Source of the DNA: Pseudoduganella albidiflava
GTDB lineage: Bacteria > Pseudomonadota > Gammaproteobacteria > Burkholderiales > Burkholderiaceae_D
Direction: 5' to 3'
DNA: 64,000 nucleotides
NCBI RefSeq assembly: GCF_004322755.1
Contig: NZ_CP036401.1
Location: forward strand, 2,604,001-2,668,000
A program made the position numbers and the translations under genes. Positions 18,721 through 26,795 of the stretch are shown here, piece by piece (positions within the stretch are counted from its first letter, which is position 1; every line of letters starts with the position of its first letter). The notes below the pieces were generated by a model that saw only the letters and a list, made by a program, of their open reading frames with translations, made no database searches and was not told the DNA's origin.

Positions 18721-19323
18721 CTAGGCTTTGCCTGGCCCGCCGGGCAGCCGCTGGCAATCCGGTGCCTCGGCAGGCGCCTGCGCGCTCGCCGCCGCGATGT
18801 CGGCTGGTGCGCAGCGCAGCAGCGGATAGGGATTGATCGCGCCGCCGATGTCGTACACGCCGTAGTGCAGGTGCGGCGGGGTGCCTTTCGCGTTGCCCGA
18901 ATCGCCGACATAGCCCAGCACCCGCCCGGCCTGGATGCGCATGCCTTCTTTTACGTCCGCATAGCGGTCGAGGTGGGCGTAGTAATGGCGCTGGCCGCCC
19001 GGCCCTATCACCCACACCACCAGGCCGCCGAGGCTATTGGTGCCCACCTGGGTGACGATCCCCTCGGTACTCGACAGCACGGGCGTGCCGCGCCGCGCAA
19101 AGATATCGATGCCTTCATGCTTGCGGCCCGCGCCCCGCGCGCCACCCCAGGTGTCGCGCAAGGCACGCGCCCGTACTCCCTCGACCGGTACCGGGAGCGT
19201 GCGCGGCTTCGGCATCGCCACCAGGCGCACCGGATACAGGGCCCGCTCGATGGCCGGCGCCGCCAGTTCGTAGCCCAGCATGAGGAGCACGGCAGCGAGG
19301 AGGGTCAGCAGGAGCGTTCGCAT
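18721..19323 (-). CDS. M23-family peptidoglycan endopeptidase
   Basis: 200 residues. One N-terminal membrane helix (LLLTLLAAVLLMLGYELAA) anchors the protein or acts as signal. The LytM/M23 zinc site is complete: HEGIDIF (H-x3-D), HYYAHLDRY and PHLHYG. M23 enzymes cut peptide cross-links in peptidoglycan. The C-terminus, after the catalytic domain, is an Ala-rich tail. It is convergent with the LysR gene (102-bp gap, no clear terminator) and divergent from the PEP-CTERM gene at 19786. Confidence 0.92.
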   Translation of the reverse strand: MRTLLLTLLAAVLLMLGYELAAPAIERALYPVRLVAMPKPRTLPVPVEGVRARALRDTWGGARGAGRKHEGIDIFARRGTPVLSSTEGIVTQVGTNSLGGLVVWVIGPGGQRHYYAHLDRYADVKEGMRIQAGRVLGYVGDSGNAKGTPPHLHYGVYDIGGAINPYPLLRCAPADIAAASAQAPAEAPDCQRLPGGPGKA

Positions 19324-19474
19324 GTGGCGTTTGTCTGGTCGAAGATAACCGCCAGATTGGGGTGCGCCGCCGCGTTCCCAGGGTTTTCGTGCCCGGTTAC
19401 CGCCGGGCCGGCGGTTACGCGTGCGCTACTGTGACAAAAAAGACACGAAAAAGCGGCTGGGAACATGGATTGTT

Positions 19475-19488
19475 TGATAACGCTATCA
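19475..19488. promoter_or_regulatory. LacI-type operator palindrome, site 1
   Basis: TGATAACGCTATCA fits the LacI/GalR-family pattern TGNTANCGNTANCA with 5-bp perfect arms around a central CG. It lies in the 462-bp gap between the M23 gene (minus) and the first PEP-CTERM gene (plus). A second site is at 19659. No lacI-type gene is present in the window. Confidence 0.55.
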
Positions 19489-19587
19489 TCCTTCAACCTC
19501 ATCCATGCATCCCGATTTACTATTTACCATGCGCCGGCAATTCATCAGGACCCCGCCGGTGCAGGGGTTCCGACCCTTGAGGACGAA

Positions 19588-19630
19588 GGCGGCGGCACGT
19601 CGCACCGGCTCGATGCGACGTGCCGCCGCC
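19588..19630. repeat. Perfect 17-bp stem, 9-base loop hairpin
   Basis: GGCGGCGGCACGTCGCA and its exact reverse complement are separated by CCGGCTCGA. The hairpin lies between the two LacI-type sites, 156 bases before the PEP-CTERM start. No T-run follows on either strand, so it is not a standard intrinsic terminator. Confidence 0.8.
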
Positions 19631-19658
19631 AGCAATTCACCCGGTGTCGGGCTAAATG

Positions 19659-19672
19659 TGTTAGCGCTATCA
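19659..19672. promoter_or_regulatory. LacI-type operator palindrome, site 2
   Basis: TGTTAGCGCTATCA, same pattern as the site at 19475 with one mismatch between arms. The centres are 184 bp apart, a spacing compatible with DNA looping. It is 113 bases before the PEP-CTERM gene start. Confidence 0.55.
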
Positions 19673-19785
19673 TCGATCGATCCATCTCGTCCTGGCATGT
19701 CTGTGCCCGGCAGCATGGCCACGAGCCACGCATCGCCGGCCCAGCGTGAGACCAGCACGGGCTTTACGATAGGAGCACTTCTTCA

Positions 19786-20364
19786 ATGCCACTACCCATC
19801 CTGCGCCGCGTGCTGCTCGGCGCCGCTTTGCTGGCCGGCTTCGCGCAACAGGCCGGCGCCACCATCACCACCTTCACCGGCGACACGACCGGCGGACCGA
19901 CCTGGGACCGGATCAACGAGAGCCCCGGCAACTGGCCCTTCTTCGAGCCGGTTCCGGACACCACCTACCGGGCCTACGACGTTCATGCCCTCGAGTACCT
20001 GGACGACATCAATTTCGCCACCACGTGCGCCTTCGATTGTTCGATGTACATCTACACCGGCACGTTCGACCCGGCAGATCCCACGGCCAATTTCCTCTTC
20101 GCGAACGGCTATGGAGCGTCCGACAGCTCGGCATACTTCCACGGCCCGCTGGAAGAGGGGCACTACACGATCCTCGTCACGGGCGAGGATGCCACGACCT
20201 TCGGCTTTTTCAGCACGACCGTGTCCGCCATCGGCGCGTACGAGATCACCCCGCTCAATCCCGTGCCGGAACCATCGACGTGGCTGATGCTCGGCGCAGG
20301 CCTGGCCGGCCTCGGTGTCGCCGCGCGCCGCCGCGCCGGAGCATCCATCCACACCGCAGCCTGA
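19786..20364 (+). CDS. PEP-CTERM sorting-domain protein (tandem pair, first)
   Basis: 192 residues: signal peptide (VLLGAALLAGFAQQAGA), a mature domain of about 135 residues, and a C-terminal PEP-CTERM signal (VPEPSTWLMLGAGLAGLG followed by ARRR), which directs exosortase processing at the inner membrane. The mature region starts with TFTGDTTGGPTWDR and contains CAFDCSMYIYTGTFDP and a later HYTILVTGED, all paralleled in the next gene; the two look like a tandem duplication. The Cys pair suggests a disulfide. The exosortase itself is not in the window. Function of the mature domain is unknown. GGAG lies 11 bases upstream of the ATG. Confidence 0.9.
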   Translation: MPLPILRRVLLGAALLAGFAQQAGATITTFTGDTTGGPTWDRINESPGNWPFFEPVPDTTYRAYDVHALEYLDDINFATTCAFDCSMYIYTGTFDPADPTANFLFANGYGASDSSAYFHGPLEEGHYTILVTGEDATTFGFFSTTVSAIGAYEITPLNPVPEPSTWLMLGAGLAGLGVAARRRAGASIHTAA

Positions 20365-20376
20365 CCAGGAGAACCG

Positions 20377-20940
20377 ATGAAAAACATGCTCCGCAATACG
20401 ATCGCCGCCACGCTGCTGCTGGCCGGCGTCGTCCAGCACGCGTCCGCCGAGATCGTGACGGTCACCGGCGACACGAGTTTCGGCCCGACGTTCATTTCTC
20501 CCACCCCGTGGGGCACCCCTCCCGACCCATCGGCCACGCCCGTGGCTTACCAGGCTTTCGACGTCGTCACCGGCCCCGGGCCAAGCCCGTTCAATTGGGA
20601 AAACTCGTTCCTGACGAGCTGCGAATTCAGCTGCATCACCTTCCTCTACAACGGCTCGCTCGACCCAGCTAACCCGGGTACGAACCTGATGACCATCTCG
20701 GACAATCTCTACCATTTCTCCGCGATGCAGACGTTCCTGGAGCCCGGCAAGCACTATACCTTCGTGGTGACCGGCTATATGGGCGAATTCGGGGAGTTCA
20801 GCATCACGGCCGGCGGTCCGGGGGCCATCAATATCAGCCCCGTGCCCGAACCGTCGGCCGGCCTGATGCTGCTGGGTGGCCTGGCGGGCATTGGCGCGCT
20901 GGCAAGGCGCCGCGCCCGCCGCACCGCGCAGCTTTCGTAA
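20377..20940 (+). CDS. PEP-CTERM sorting-domain protein (tandem pair, second)
   Basis: 187 residues. Same architecture as its neighbour 12 bases upstream: signal peptide (LLLAGVVQHASA), opening TVTGDTSFGPTF, a Cys pair in CEFSCITFLYNGSLDP, HYTFVVTGYMGE, and PEP-CTERM (VPEPSAGLMLLGGLAGIG then RRRARR). Conserved blocks in the same order show the pair arose by duplication and then diverged. CAGGAG lies 7 bases before the ATG, and the short spacing indicates one transcript. Confidence 0.9.
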   Translation: MKNMLRNTIAATLLLAGVVQHASAEIVTVTGDTSFGPTFISPTPWGTPPDPSATPVAYQAFDVVTGPGPSPFNWENSFLTSCEFSCITFLYNGSLDPANPGTNLMTISDNLYHFSAMQTFLEPGKHYTFVVTGYMGEFGEFSITAGGPGAINISPVPEPSAGLMLLGGLAGIGALARRRARRTAQLS

Positions 20941-21333
20941 CCCAGGCGGTCCACAGCGAAGCCGCCACGAACAGCCTGCGTTTCACTGGCCCGTGGCGGC
21001 GATGATGGTGTTGTACAGGGCGGGCGCAATGTCCGCCGTGCGCGGTTTCCTATGCCGCCGTTTCTACACGGCTTCCGAAGATGCTCATTGTGTTCCGCTA
21101 CGTGTTATTTCCCACCTTAAAGCAGTTTTCACGAGCCTTCAGGATTCGCTTTGCACTGCAATGAAAATCGCTGCCGGATTTTCTTTGGCTTCAGCGATTC
21201 GCCAGCACGAGTTAGCGATACACTGGCCTTGTCTCATGCAACGGATTAAGGCTGACCCTTTCGAACGCTCGATGCCGATATTCCCGTCGAGTGTTTTCCT
21301 GCGTGCAGTGGTATTTACTTGTGGAAAAATATC
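20941..21333. other. Intergenic region without a supported gene
   Basis: About 390 bases between two PEP-CTERM genes. The first 100 bases are GC-rich; from about 21060 the sequence becomes AT-richer and presumably holds the promoter of the next gene. A short minus-strand frame (stop near 20992) reads TADIAPALYNTIIAATGQ, which might be a gene remnant but is too short to assign. Confidence 0.5.
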
Positions 21334-21951
21334 ATGACAAAAATGACGGCTGTGCGGCACTCACTACTAATCTCTGCGGCAATGATTTTTGGTATGGCGC
21401 AAGCAATGAGTGCCAATACGGACACCGTGGCTGGCCAGAGTATTGCCATGCAAGAATTGCAGGTGGATGTCACGGGCATCCTGAATAACGACGAGAGGGG
21501 CGCAACGAGCAACGTTATCCGTGACTTCTACGTGGGAGCCGGAGCGTCCATTACCAGTCTCGAATGGAACGTCAACGTGACGAGTTATGCCGGAAGCTAC
21601 CTGTCCGAAATGCAGGTCACTTTCAGCGACACATCGGGATACGGGGTCACATTCACGCCCGGTGATGGCGACGATTTTGATGGCACAACGGATTACGCCG
21701 GATTCCAGGATCTGGCAGAGATCGGCCAGGTGTTTGCCGTGGGTGCCGATGGCATCTTGCGTCTGGAGTTTCACGACGGCTTCAAGGATCTGGCATTCGA
21801 CGAGCCCGAAGGCGTGTGGAACTCCGGCACGCTGACCTTCGGTATTGCTCCAGTACCCGAGCCTTCCACGTATGCGATGGTGCTGGGCGGTTTGCTGGTG
21901 GTGTCAAGCGCTCTCAAGCGGCGCCACGCTGTAAAAACAGCTTTGGCCTGA
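21334..21951 (+). CDS. PEP-CTERM sorting-domain protein
   Basis: 205 residues from ATG 21334 (GTGGA 9 bases upstream; an in-frame TTG at 21319 would add five residues). Signal peptide SLLISAAMIFGMAQAMSA, a beta-rich acidic mature domain (about residues 25-175; ITSLEWNVNVTSYAGSYLSE, FTPGDGDDFDG), and a PEP-CTERM tail (VPEPSTYAMVLGGLLVV followed by KRR). The mature part resembles no family I know and is not a paralogue of the pair at 19786/20377. Base composition is clearly lower in GC than the neighbours. Confidence 0.88.
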   Translation: MTKMTAVRHSLLISAAMIFGMAQAMSANTDTVAGQSIAMQELQVDVTGILNNDERGATSNVIRDFYVGAGASITSLEWNVNVTSYAGSYLSEMQVTFSDTSGYGVTFTPGDGDDFDGTTDYAGFQDLAEIGQVFAVGADGILRLEFHDGFKDLAFDEPEGVWNSGTLTFGIAPVPEPSTYAMVLGGLLVVSSALKRRHAVKTALA

Positions 21952-22014
21952 TCCTGGAGCCAGTTGCTGAAAACATGCGCAATCCCTCAATCAGCCATTA
22001 CCGGAGCTCGAATC

Positions 22015-23250
22015 ATGTTGACACGCCTTCTCTCCCAGTCGCTCAAGCCGGTCATTGCAAGTCTCGGCGGCATCGTGCTCGCGATGGCGGCGGTTTTACC
22101 TGCCGCTCCCGCATCGGCAGCGCCGAAATTCGAAACCGCGCAACCTATTCCGCTGTATTCCTATTTCGCAACGGGTGATGTCGATGCGCCGGTCACGGCA
22201 CCGTCGGTCCTTCCCACGCCATCATTCGTGCTCATGGGCGGCGGCCCCGACGTGGATCCCGCCTTTCGATGGCTGATCCAGCGGGCCGGCATCAAGCCGG
22301 GAACAGGTGGGCGGTTCGTGGTGATCCGCGCCACTGGCACGGAAGCTTACAACCCCTACATCTATTACAGCGACGAAAACCTGACGACGTCCACGACGAT
22401 CGCCGAGCTGTGGGTGGGCGGCGCTTCGCTGGGCCTGAGCTCCGTTGAAACGCTGGTGATCCCCAGTATCAAGGCCGCCAACAGTCCGGCCGTGAATGCC
22501 ATCCTGGCCCGGGCCAACGTCGTCTTTATCGCCGGTGGCGACCAGAGTCATTACATCCGTTTCTGGAAAGGCACGGCACTCGAACAGACCTTGAAATCGC
22601 TGATGGCGAAAAACGTCCCGCTGGGCGGTACCAGCGCCGGGCTGGCGGTGCTGGGCCAGTTCGATTATTCCGCACTCTACAAGTCCGCCACGTCGGAGCT
22701 GTCGATGATGGACCCGTACTACAAGGATATAACCTTCGACCCGGCTCCCCTGAGCCTGCAAGGCGGCTTCATCGCACCCCCTGCACTGGCAAGCCTGATC
22801 TTCGATTCGCATTTCGACAGCCGCGATCGCATGGGCCGCTTCATTACCTTCATTTCACGGATCGTGGCACCGAAAGAAAGTGCGAGCGGAACCTTCGGCT
22901 GCGCCGGCGGTGTCCTCCCCGCATCCTCCAGCGGTAATGCGACCGCGCGCGGAATCGGCATCAGCGTCGAAACCGCATTACTGGTGCAAGGGAATGGCGA
23001 TGGCAAGCCTGTCACGGCGAAACGGGTCACCAACCCTTCGACAACGACGGAAAGCGCCGTGTACTTTGTTCGCCCCTCCGTTCCGCCAAGTGTATGCGAG
23101 CCCAAGACACCGCTGACCGTCTCCACCGTCGAGGTACGGAAGCTGGACGACCCGGCTGGTGTCTTCAATCTTACCGACTGGACCGGCGTGCCGTTGTACA
23201 AACATCTGGATGTCAATTCCGGCGTGTTATCCCCTGCGGACTGGTATTAA
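22015..23250 (+). CDS. Secreted cyanophycinase-like peptidase (family S51)
   Basis: 411 residues from ATG 22015 (GGAG 8 bases upstream). A signal peptide (LAMAAVLPAAPASA) precedes a class-I glutamine-amidotransferase-like S51 domain. Key marks: VLMGGG (residues about 73-78), VVFIAGGDQSHYIRFWKGT, the nucleophile elbow GGTSAG with Ser207, and DSHFDSRDRMGRF (about 264-276), the cyanophycinase signature. Cyanophycinases cut cyanophycin (polyaspartate carrying arginine) to Asp-Arg dipeptides; the exported form suggests scavenging of cyanophycin from dead cells, and a TonB-dependent receptor follows. Alternatives are other exported S51 serine peptidases; substrate is inferred, fold is secure. Confidence 0.82.
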   Translation: MLTRLLSQSLKPVIASLGGIVLAMAAVLPAAPASAAPKFETAQPIPLYSYFATGDVDAPVTAPSVLPTPSFVLMGGGPDVDPAFRWLIQRAGIKPGTGGRFVVIRATGTEAYNPYIYYSDENLTTSTTIAELWVGGASLGLSSVETLVIPSIKAANSPAVNAILARANVVFIAGGDQSHYIRFWKGTALEQTLKSLMAKNVPLGGTSAGLAVLGQFDYSALYKSATSELSMMDPYYKDITFDPAPLSLQGGFIAPPALASLIFDSHFDSRDRMGRFITFISRIVAPKESASGTFGCAGGVLPASSSGNATARGIGISVETALLVQGNGDGKPVTAKRVTNPSTTTESAVYFVRPSVPPSVCEPKTPLTVSTVEVRKLDDPAGVFNLTDWTGVPLYKHLDVNSGVLSPADWY

Positions 23251-23296
23251 TAATTCCTTTGAAAACCGACGCTGGCATGTGAAGGCGCATGCATTC

Positions 23297-23430
23297 ACCC
23301 CTACAGCGAAGATCTGGGGTCAGACCCGGCGGGGTGTAGCAGGGGTTTCGCGAAGCCTGCTTCGCGCCTGCGGAACGATGCCGGCATGCATGCCGGCATT
23401 CCTTCCTGACCCCGGAATTTGCCTTTGGGT
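23297..23430 (+). repeat. Dispersed GGGGTCAGACCC palindromic element, long form, copy 1
   Basis: About 134 bp. Starts at an ACCCC and CTGGGGTCAGACCCGGCGGG block and ends with CTGACCCCGG...TTTGGG. Inside are two strong palindromes: CGCGAAGCCTGCTTCGCG and ATGCCGGCATGCATGCCGGCAT-type (22 bp, around 23379-23400). It aligns along its full length with the element at 43244-43379, and its ends match the short element at 31613-31674. Confidence 0.85.
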
Positions 23431-23964
23431 GGCCGTATTTTAACGGCATTACCGTTGGCTGGCGCTCTGAATACCCTGGCGGCTGTCCGTATTACCGCGA
23501 TTAAATGCCAGGCCGCGCCACGGTTCGGTCACGCATGGGCGCTTATTCTGAAGCGTTCATCCACCACCTGTATCGTTCCATAGATGTATTATTTTTTACA
23601 CATCGCTTGCAAGATGGGGCAATCCGCGCCAAATCCGTTGCTCATTCGTCCCGTCCGCGCTAGTGTAAAAGCGGGAACTCTGCTCATCGGCTACATCGAT
23701 GCGAATCCCTGTACATCGACACGGAGAATGACCGCGCATGACGCCAGCGTTCGCGAATATATCGCCACCGGTAACGGCGGCCGATCCCGCATCGTTTGAG
23801 ACCGCCTTCGCCAAATCCCGTTTTAGTCGCGAACATATTTCTTTTAATTGCCGCCGGAACCGCGAGCCGCCGTGGAGGCGAAGACCCGCGCCGGCAGTCA
23901 AGGTACTCGTGGCAGGCAATGGAAATCCAAGAACATTACGATTGAAATCACCTGGAGGGATTGA
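23431..23964. other. Upstream region of the TonB-dependent receptor
   Basis: About 530 bases with no supported gene. It contains AT-rich stretches (around 23580-23600) and a strong GGAGG 7-8 bases before the receptor start. No LacI-, Fur- or other operator palindrome could be identified with confidence. Confidence 0.5.
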
Positions 23965-26676
23965 ATGTCATATCAGTACGGAAACCGCCCGGTTCCAACG
24001 CGTATCGCCGCCGGTATTTTGCAGGCTTTCGGCGTCACCGCCACCGCCGGCTTGCTGGCTTCCCTGGGCTTGCCGGCCGCCGCGCAGGAAGTTCAACCGA
24101 TGCAAAGGGTCGAAATCACCGGTTCTTCGATCAAGCGCCTCAACGCCGAAACCGCATTGCCGGTGCAACTGATTACCCGTGCCGATATCGACAAGAGCGG
24201 CGTCACCACGGCGGCCGAACTGCTGTCGAAAGTGTCCGCCAACACGGCCGCGCTGACCGACGGCGCCAGTTTCAGCGACATTGCCGGGCAGCGCGGTTTC
24301 AATGGCGCCAACTTGCGCGGCATCGGCGTGTCGTCGACGCTGGTATTGCTCAATGGCCGGCGCCTGGCGAACTTTGCCTCCCCTGGCGGCAACGCCGGCG
24401 TCGACCTGAACGCGATCCCGTCGGCGGCGATCGACCGGGTCGAAGTGCTCAAGGACGGTGCCTCGGCGATCTACGGCACCGATGCGATCGGCGGCGTGAT
24501 CAATTTCATTACGCGCCGGAATTACGAAGGTGTCGACGCCAGCGCCTACTACGCCGACACCGAACACGGCGGCGCGCGCAAGGCGATGGCGACCCTGTCG
24601 GGCGGCATCGGCGACCTGGCGACCGATCGCTACAACGTGCTGGCCGTGCTCGATTACCAGGACACCAGCAGCCTGCGCTCGTCGCAGCGCAGCTGGATCG
24701 GTTCGGCCTTCCAGCCCGATATCAATCTCGACTCTGGCAGCTCGAATACCTTTCCCGCGAACGTTCGCCGCACGCGCGCGAATGGCACCACCGCCACCGG
24801 TCCGCGGTTGAATCCCAGCGCGCCGACCTGCAATCCGCCGGCCACCGTGTATGCGCCGGACAGCTTCGTCGGGCCCGCGGCCTGCATGTACGACTACATG
24901 CAGGACACCGAACTCTTCCCGGAGTCGAAGCGCGCGTCGCTGCTCACCCGGGGCCAGTTCGCGCTCGACAAGGACACCACCCTGTACGGCGAGTTGCTCG
25001 TCAACAGGACATCGACCATCTACCGCATCAGCGCATTGACGGTCTCGGGCGAGATCTATCCGCTGGCCGGGCAGTACTATCCCCATGCGCTGATCACCAC
25101 CGACAAGACGCCGCTCGTCGTCAACATGCGCCTGACCGAAGGGGGGCCGCGCACCAACGAGATCGATGCGACGGCCACCCGCATGGTCGCTGGCGTCAAG
25201 GGCGTCGCGCTGGGATGGGACTACGACATGGCGCTCAACCACAGCGTCAACGAGGTCGACGACAAATATGTCGACGGTTACGTGAAGACCTCGCTGTTCG
25301 ACGCGGCGTTCGCGAGCGGCAACATCAATCCTTTCGGACCCTCCGGTCCCGACGGCCAGGCCTTGCTGGCGGCGGCCAAGATCAACGACCTGGCACGCCA
25401 TTCGCGCGGCACCACCGACTCGTTCGATATCAAGGCCACGCGCGACCTGTTCGCGATGGCTGGCGGCAACGCTGCCGTCGCGGTCGGCGCTGAATACCGC
25501 CGCGAGAAGATGGCCTTCACGCCCTCGGCATTGCTGGCGGCCGGGGAAATCCGCGGCGAGGGCGAGGCCACGCCGTTCTCGGGCGGGCGCAATGTCAAGG
25601 CCGTGTATGCCGAGTTCAACCTGCCTGTGCTGGCAAGCCTGGAAGCGCAGCTGGCGCTGCGCCATGACCGCTACAACGACGTGGGCTCGACCACCAACCC
25701 CAAGATCGGGGTCCGCTGGAATCCGACGAAGCAGGTGGTACTGCGCGGCTCGTACGGCACCGGCTTCCGCGCGCCATCCCTTGCCGACCTGTACGGACCG
25801 GTGCGGCTGGGCCAGGCCAACGGCATCTACAACGACCCGCTCGGCTGCATCCAGGTCGGGGCGATCGACAACACCGACAACCCCGATTACTGCGGCTTGC
25901 AGCCGGATAAGCTCCGGGGCGGCTCGGCGTCGCTGCGCCCCGAGGAATCGAAGCAGTTTTCGGTGGGGCTGGTGCTCGAACCGTACCGCGATCTCACGAC
26001 CACGCTGGACTACTGGCGCATCAAGAAGACCGATGTGATCGTCTCGCCGGAAGGCTCGTACTTCACCGACCCGGTGCGCAATGCCGCCTACATCATCCGC
26101 GGCGAGCCCGACCCGGCCTTGCCGGGTATCCCGGGACCGATCCTGTCGATCGATTCGCGGCTGCGCAATATCGGCGCGCTGGAAACCTCGGGTGCCGACC
26201 TGGGCATCAACTGGCGCCTGCCGGCCACCGACGTGGGCAGGTTCGGCATCGGGTTCAACGGCACGTATGTCTTCGAATACAAGACACGCGAGGCGAACGA
26301 CGGCCCCGACATCAGCGCGCTGGGCGTGTACACCAACGACCAGATCGTCCAGCGCTGGCGCCATACGGTGAGCCTGGACTATGAACGCGGGCCCCTCAAC
26401 CTCACCTTGCAGCAAACCTACCTGAGCGGCTATCGCGACCAGAACCTGCTGGCCGACGGGTCGGTCCATCGCGTCAAGGACTATTCCCTGCTGGACCTGA
26501 CCGGCGCGTATCGGATCACCACCGGGCTCAGGCTGCGGGCTGGTATCAAGAACCTGCTCGACAAGAATCCACCGCGCTCGAACCAGTTGTTCAGTTTCTC
26601 GGTCGGCTACGATCCCAGCTATACCGATCCGCGTGGACGCCAGTTCTACGCCGCGTTGGACTACTCGTTCAAATAA
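23965..26676 (+). CDS. TonB-dependent receptor
   Basis: 903 residues. Signal peptide (ATAGLLASLGLPAAAQ), then VEITGSSIKR at the start of the plug domain (about 50-170: TAAELLSKVSANTAA, QRGFNGANLRGIG, VLLNGRRLA, DRVEVLKDGASAIYG, GVINFITRR), and a 22-strand barrel ending in YAALDYSFK with a terminal aromatic-basic pattern. This branch (plug with GSSIKR and DGASAIYGTDAIGGVIN) is common in Xanthomonadaceae, Sphingomonadaceae and Massilia for peptides or complex carbon compounds. It follows the S51 peptidase, so import of its products is a possible role. The GGAGG before the ATG supports the start. Confidence 0.92.
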   Translation: MSYQYGNRPVPTRIAAGILQAFGVTATAGLLASLGLPAAAQEVQPMQRVEITGSSIKRLNAETALPVQLITRADIDKSGVTTAAELLSKVSANTAALTDGASFSDIAGQRGFNGANLRGIGVSSTLVLLNGRRLANFASPGGNAGVDLNAIPSAAIDRVEVLKDGASAIYGTDAIGGVINFITRRNYEGVDASAYYADTEHGGARKAMATLSGGIGDLATDRYNVLAVLDYQDTSSLRSSQRSWIGSAFQPDINLDSGSSNTFPANVRRTRANGTTATGPRLNPSAPTCNPPATVYAPDSFVGPAACMYDYMQDTELFPESKRASLLTRGQFALDKDTTLYGELLVNRTSTIYRISALTVSGEIYPLAGQYYPHALITTDKTPLVVNMRLTEGGPRTNEIDATATRMVAGVKGVALGWDYDMALNHSVNEVDDKYVDGYVKTSLFDAAFASGNINPFGPSGPDGQALLAAAKINDLARHSRGTTDSFDIKATRDLFAMAGGNAAVAVGAEYRREKMAFTPSALLAAGEIRGEGEATPFSGGRNVKAVYAEFNLPVLASLEAQLALRHDRYNDVGSTTNPKIGVRWNPTKQVVLRGSYGTGFRAPSLADLYGPVRLGQANGIYNDPLGCIQVGAIDNTDNPDYCGLQPDKLRGGSASLRPEESKQFSVGLVLEPYRDLTTTLDYWRIKKTDVIVSPEGSYFTDPVRNAAYIIRGEPDPALPGIPGPILSIDSRLRNIGALETSGADLGINWRLPATDVGRFGIGFNGTYVFEYKTREANDGPDISALGVYTNDQIVQRWRHTVSLDYERGPLNLTLQQTYLSGYRDQNLLADGSVHRVKDYSLLDLTGAYRITTGLRLRAGIKNLLDKNPPRSNQLFSFSVGYDPSYTDPRGRQFYAALDYSFK

Positions 26677-26795
26677 TCCGCACCAGGTCAGCCCCGCTGT
26701 CGCTCGTTGCGAATTTGCACGAGCAGCAGTGGGTCTGGCTGTCCTACCCGAGCTGGCGATTCCAGCATGACTCGATCGATATGGAGGTTCACCAC

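Noticed and set aside
20992..21070. Minus-strand TADIAPALYNTIIAATGQ fragment, reminiscent of molybdoenzyme large-subunit ends
   Set aside because: Only about 20 codons, with a stop just upstream; not enough to call a remnant.
23584..23799. 71-codon plus-strand frame before the TonB receptor
   Set aside because: No ribosome-binding site, no family features, atypical composition.
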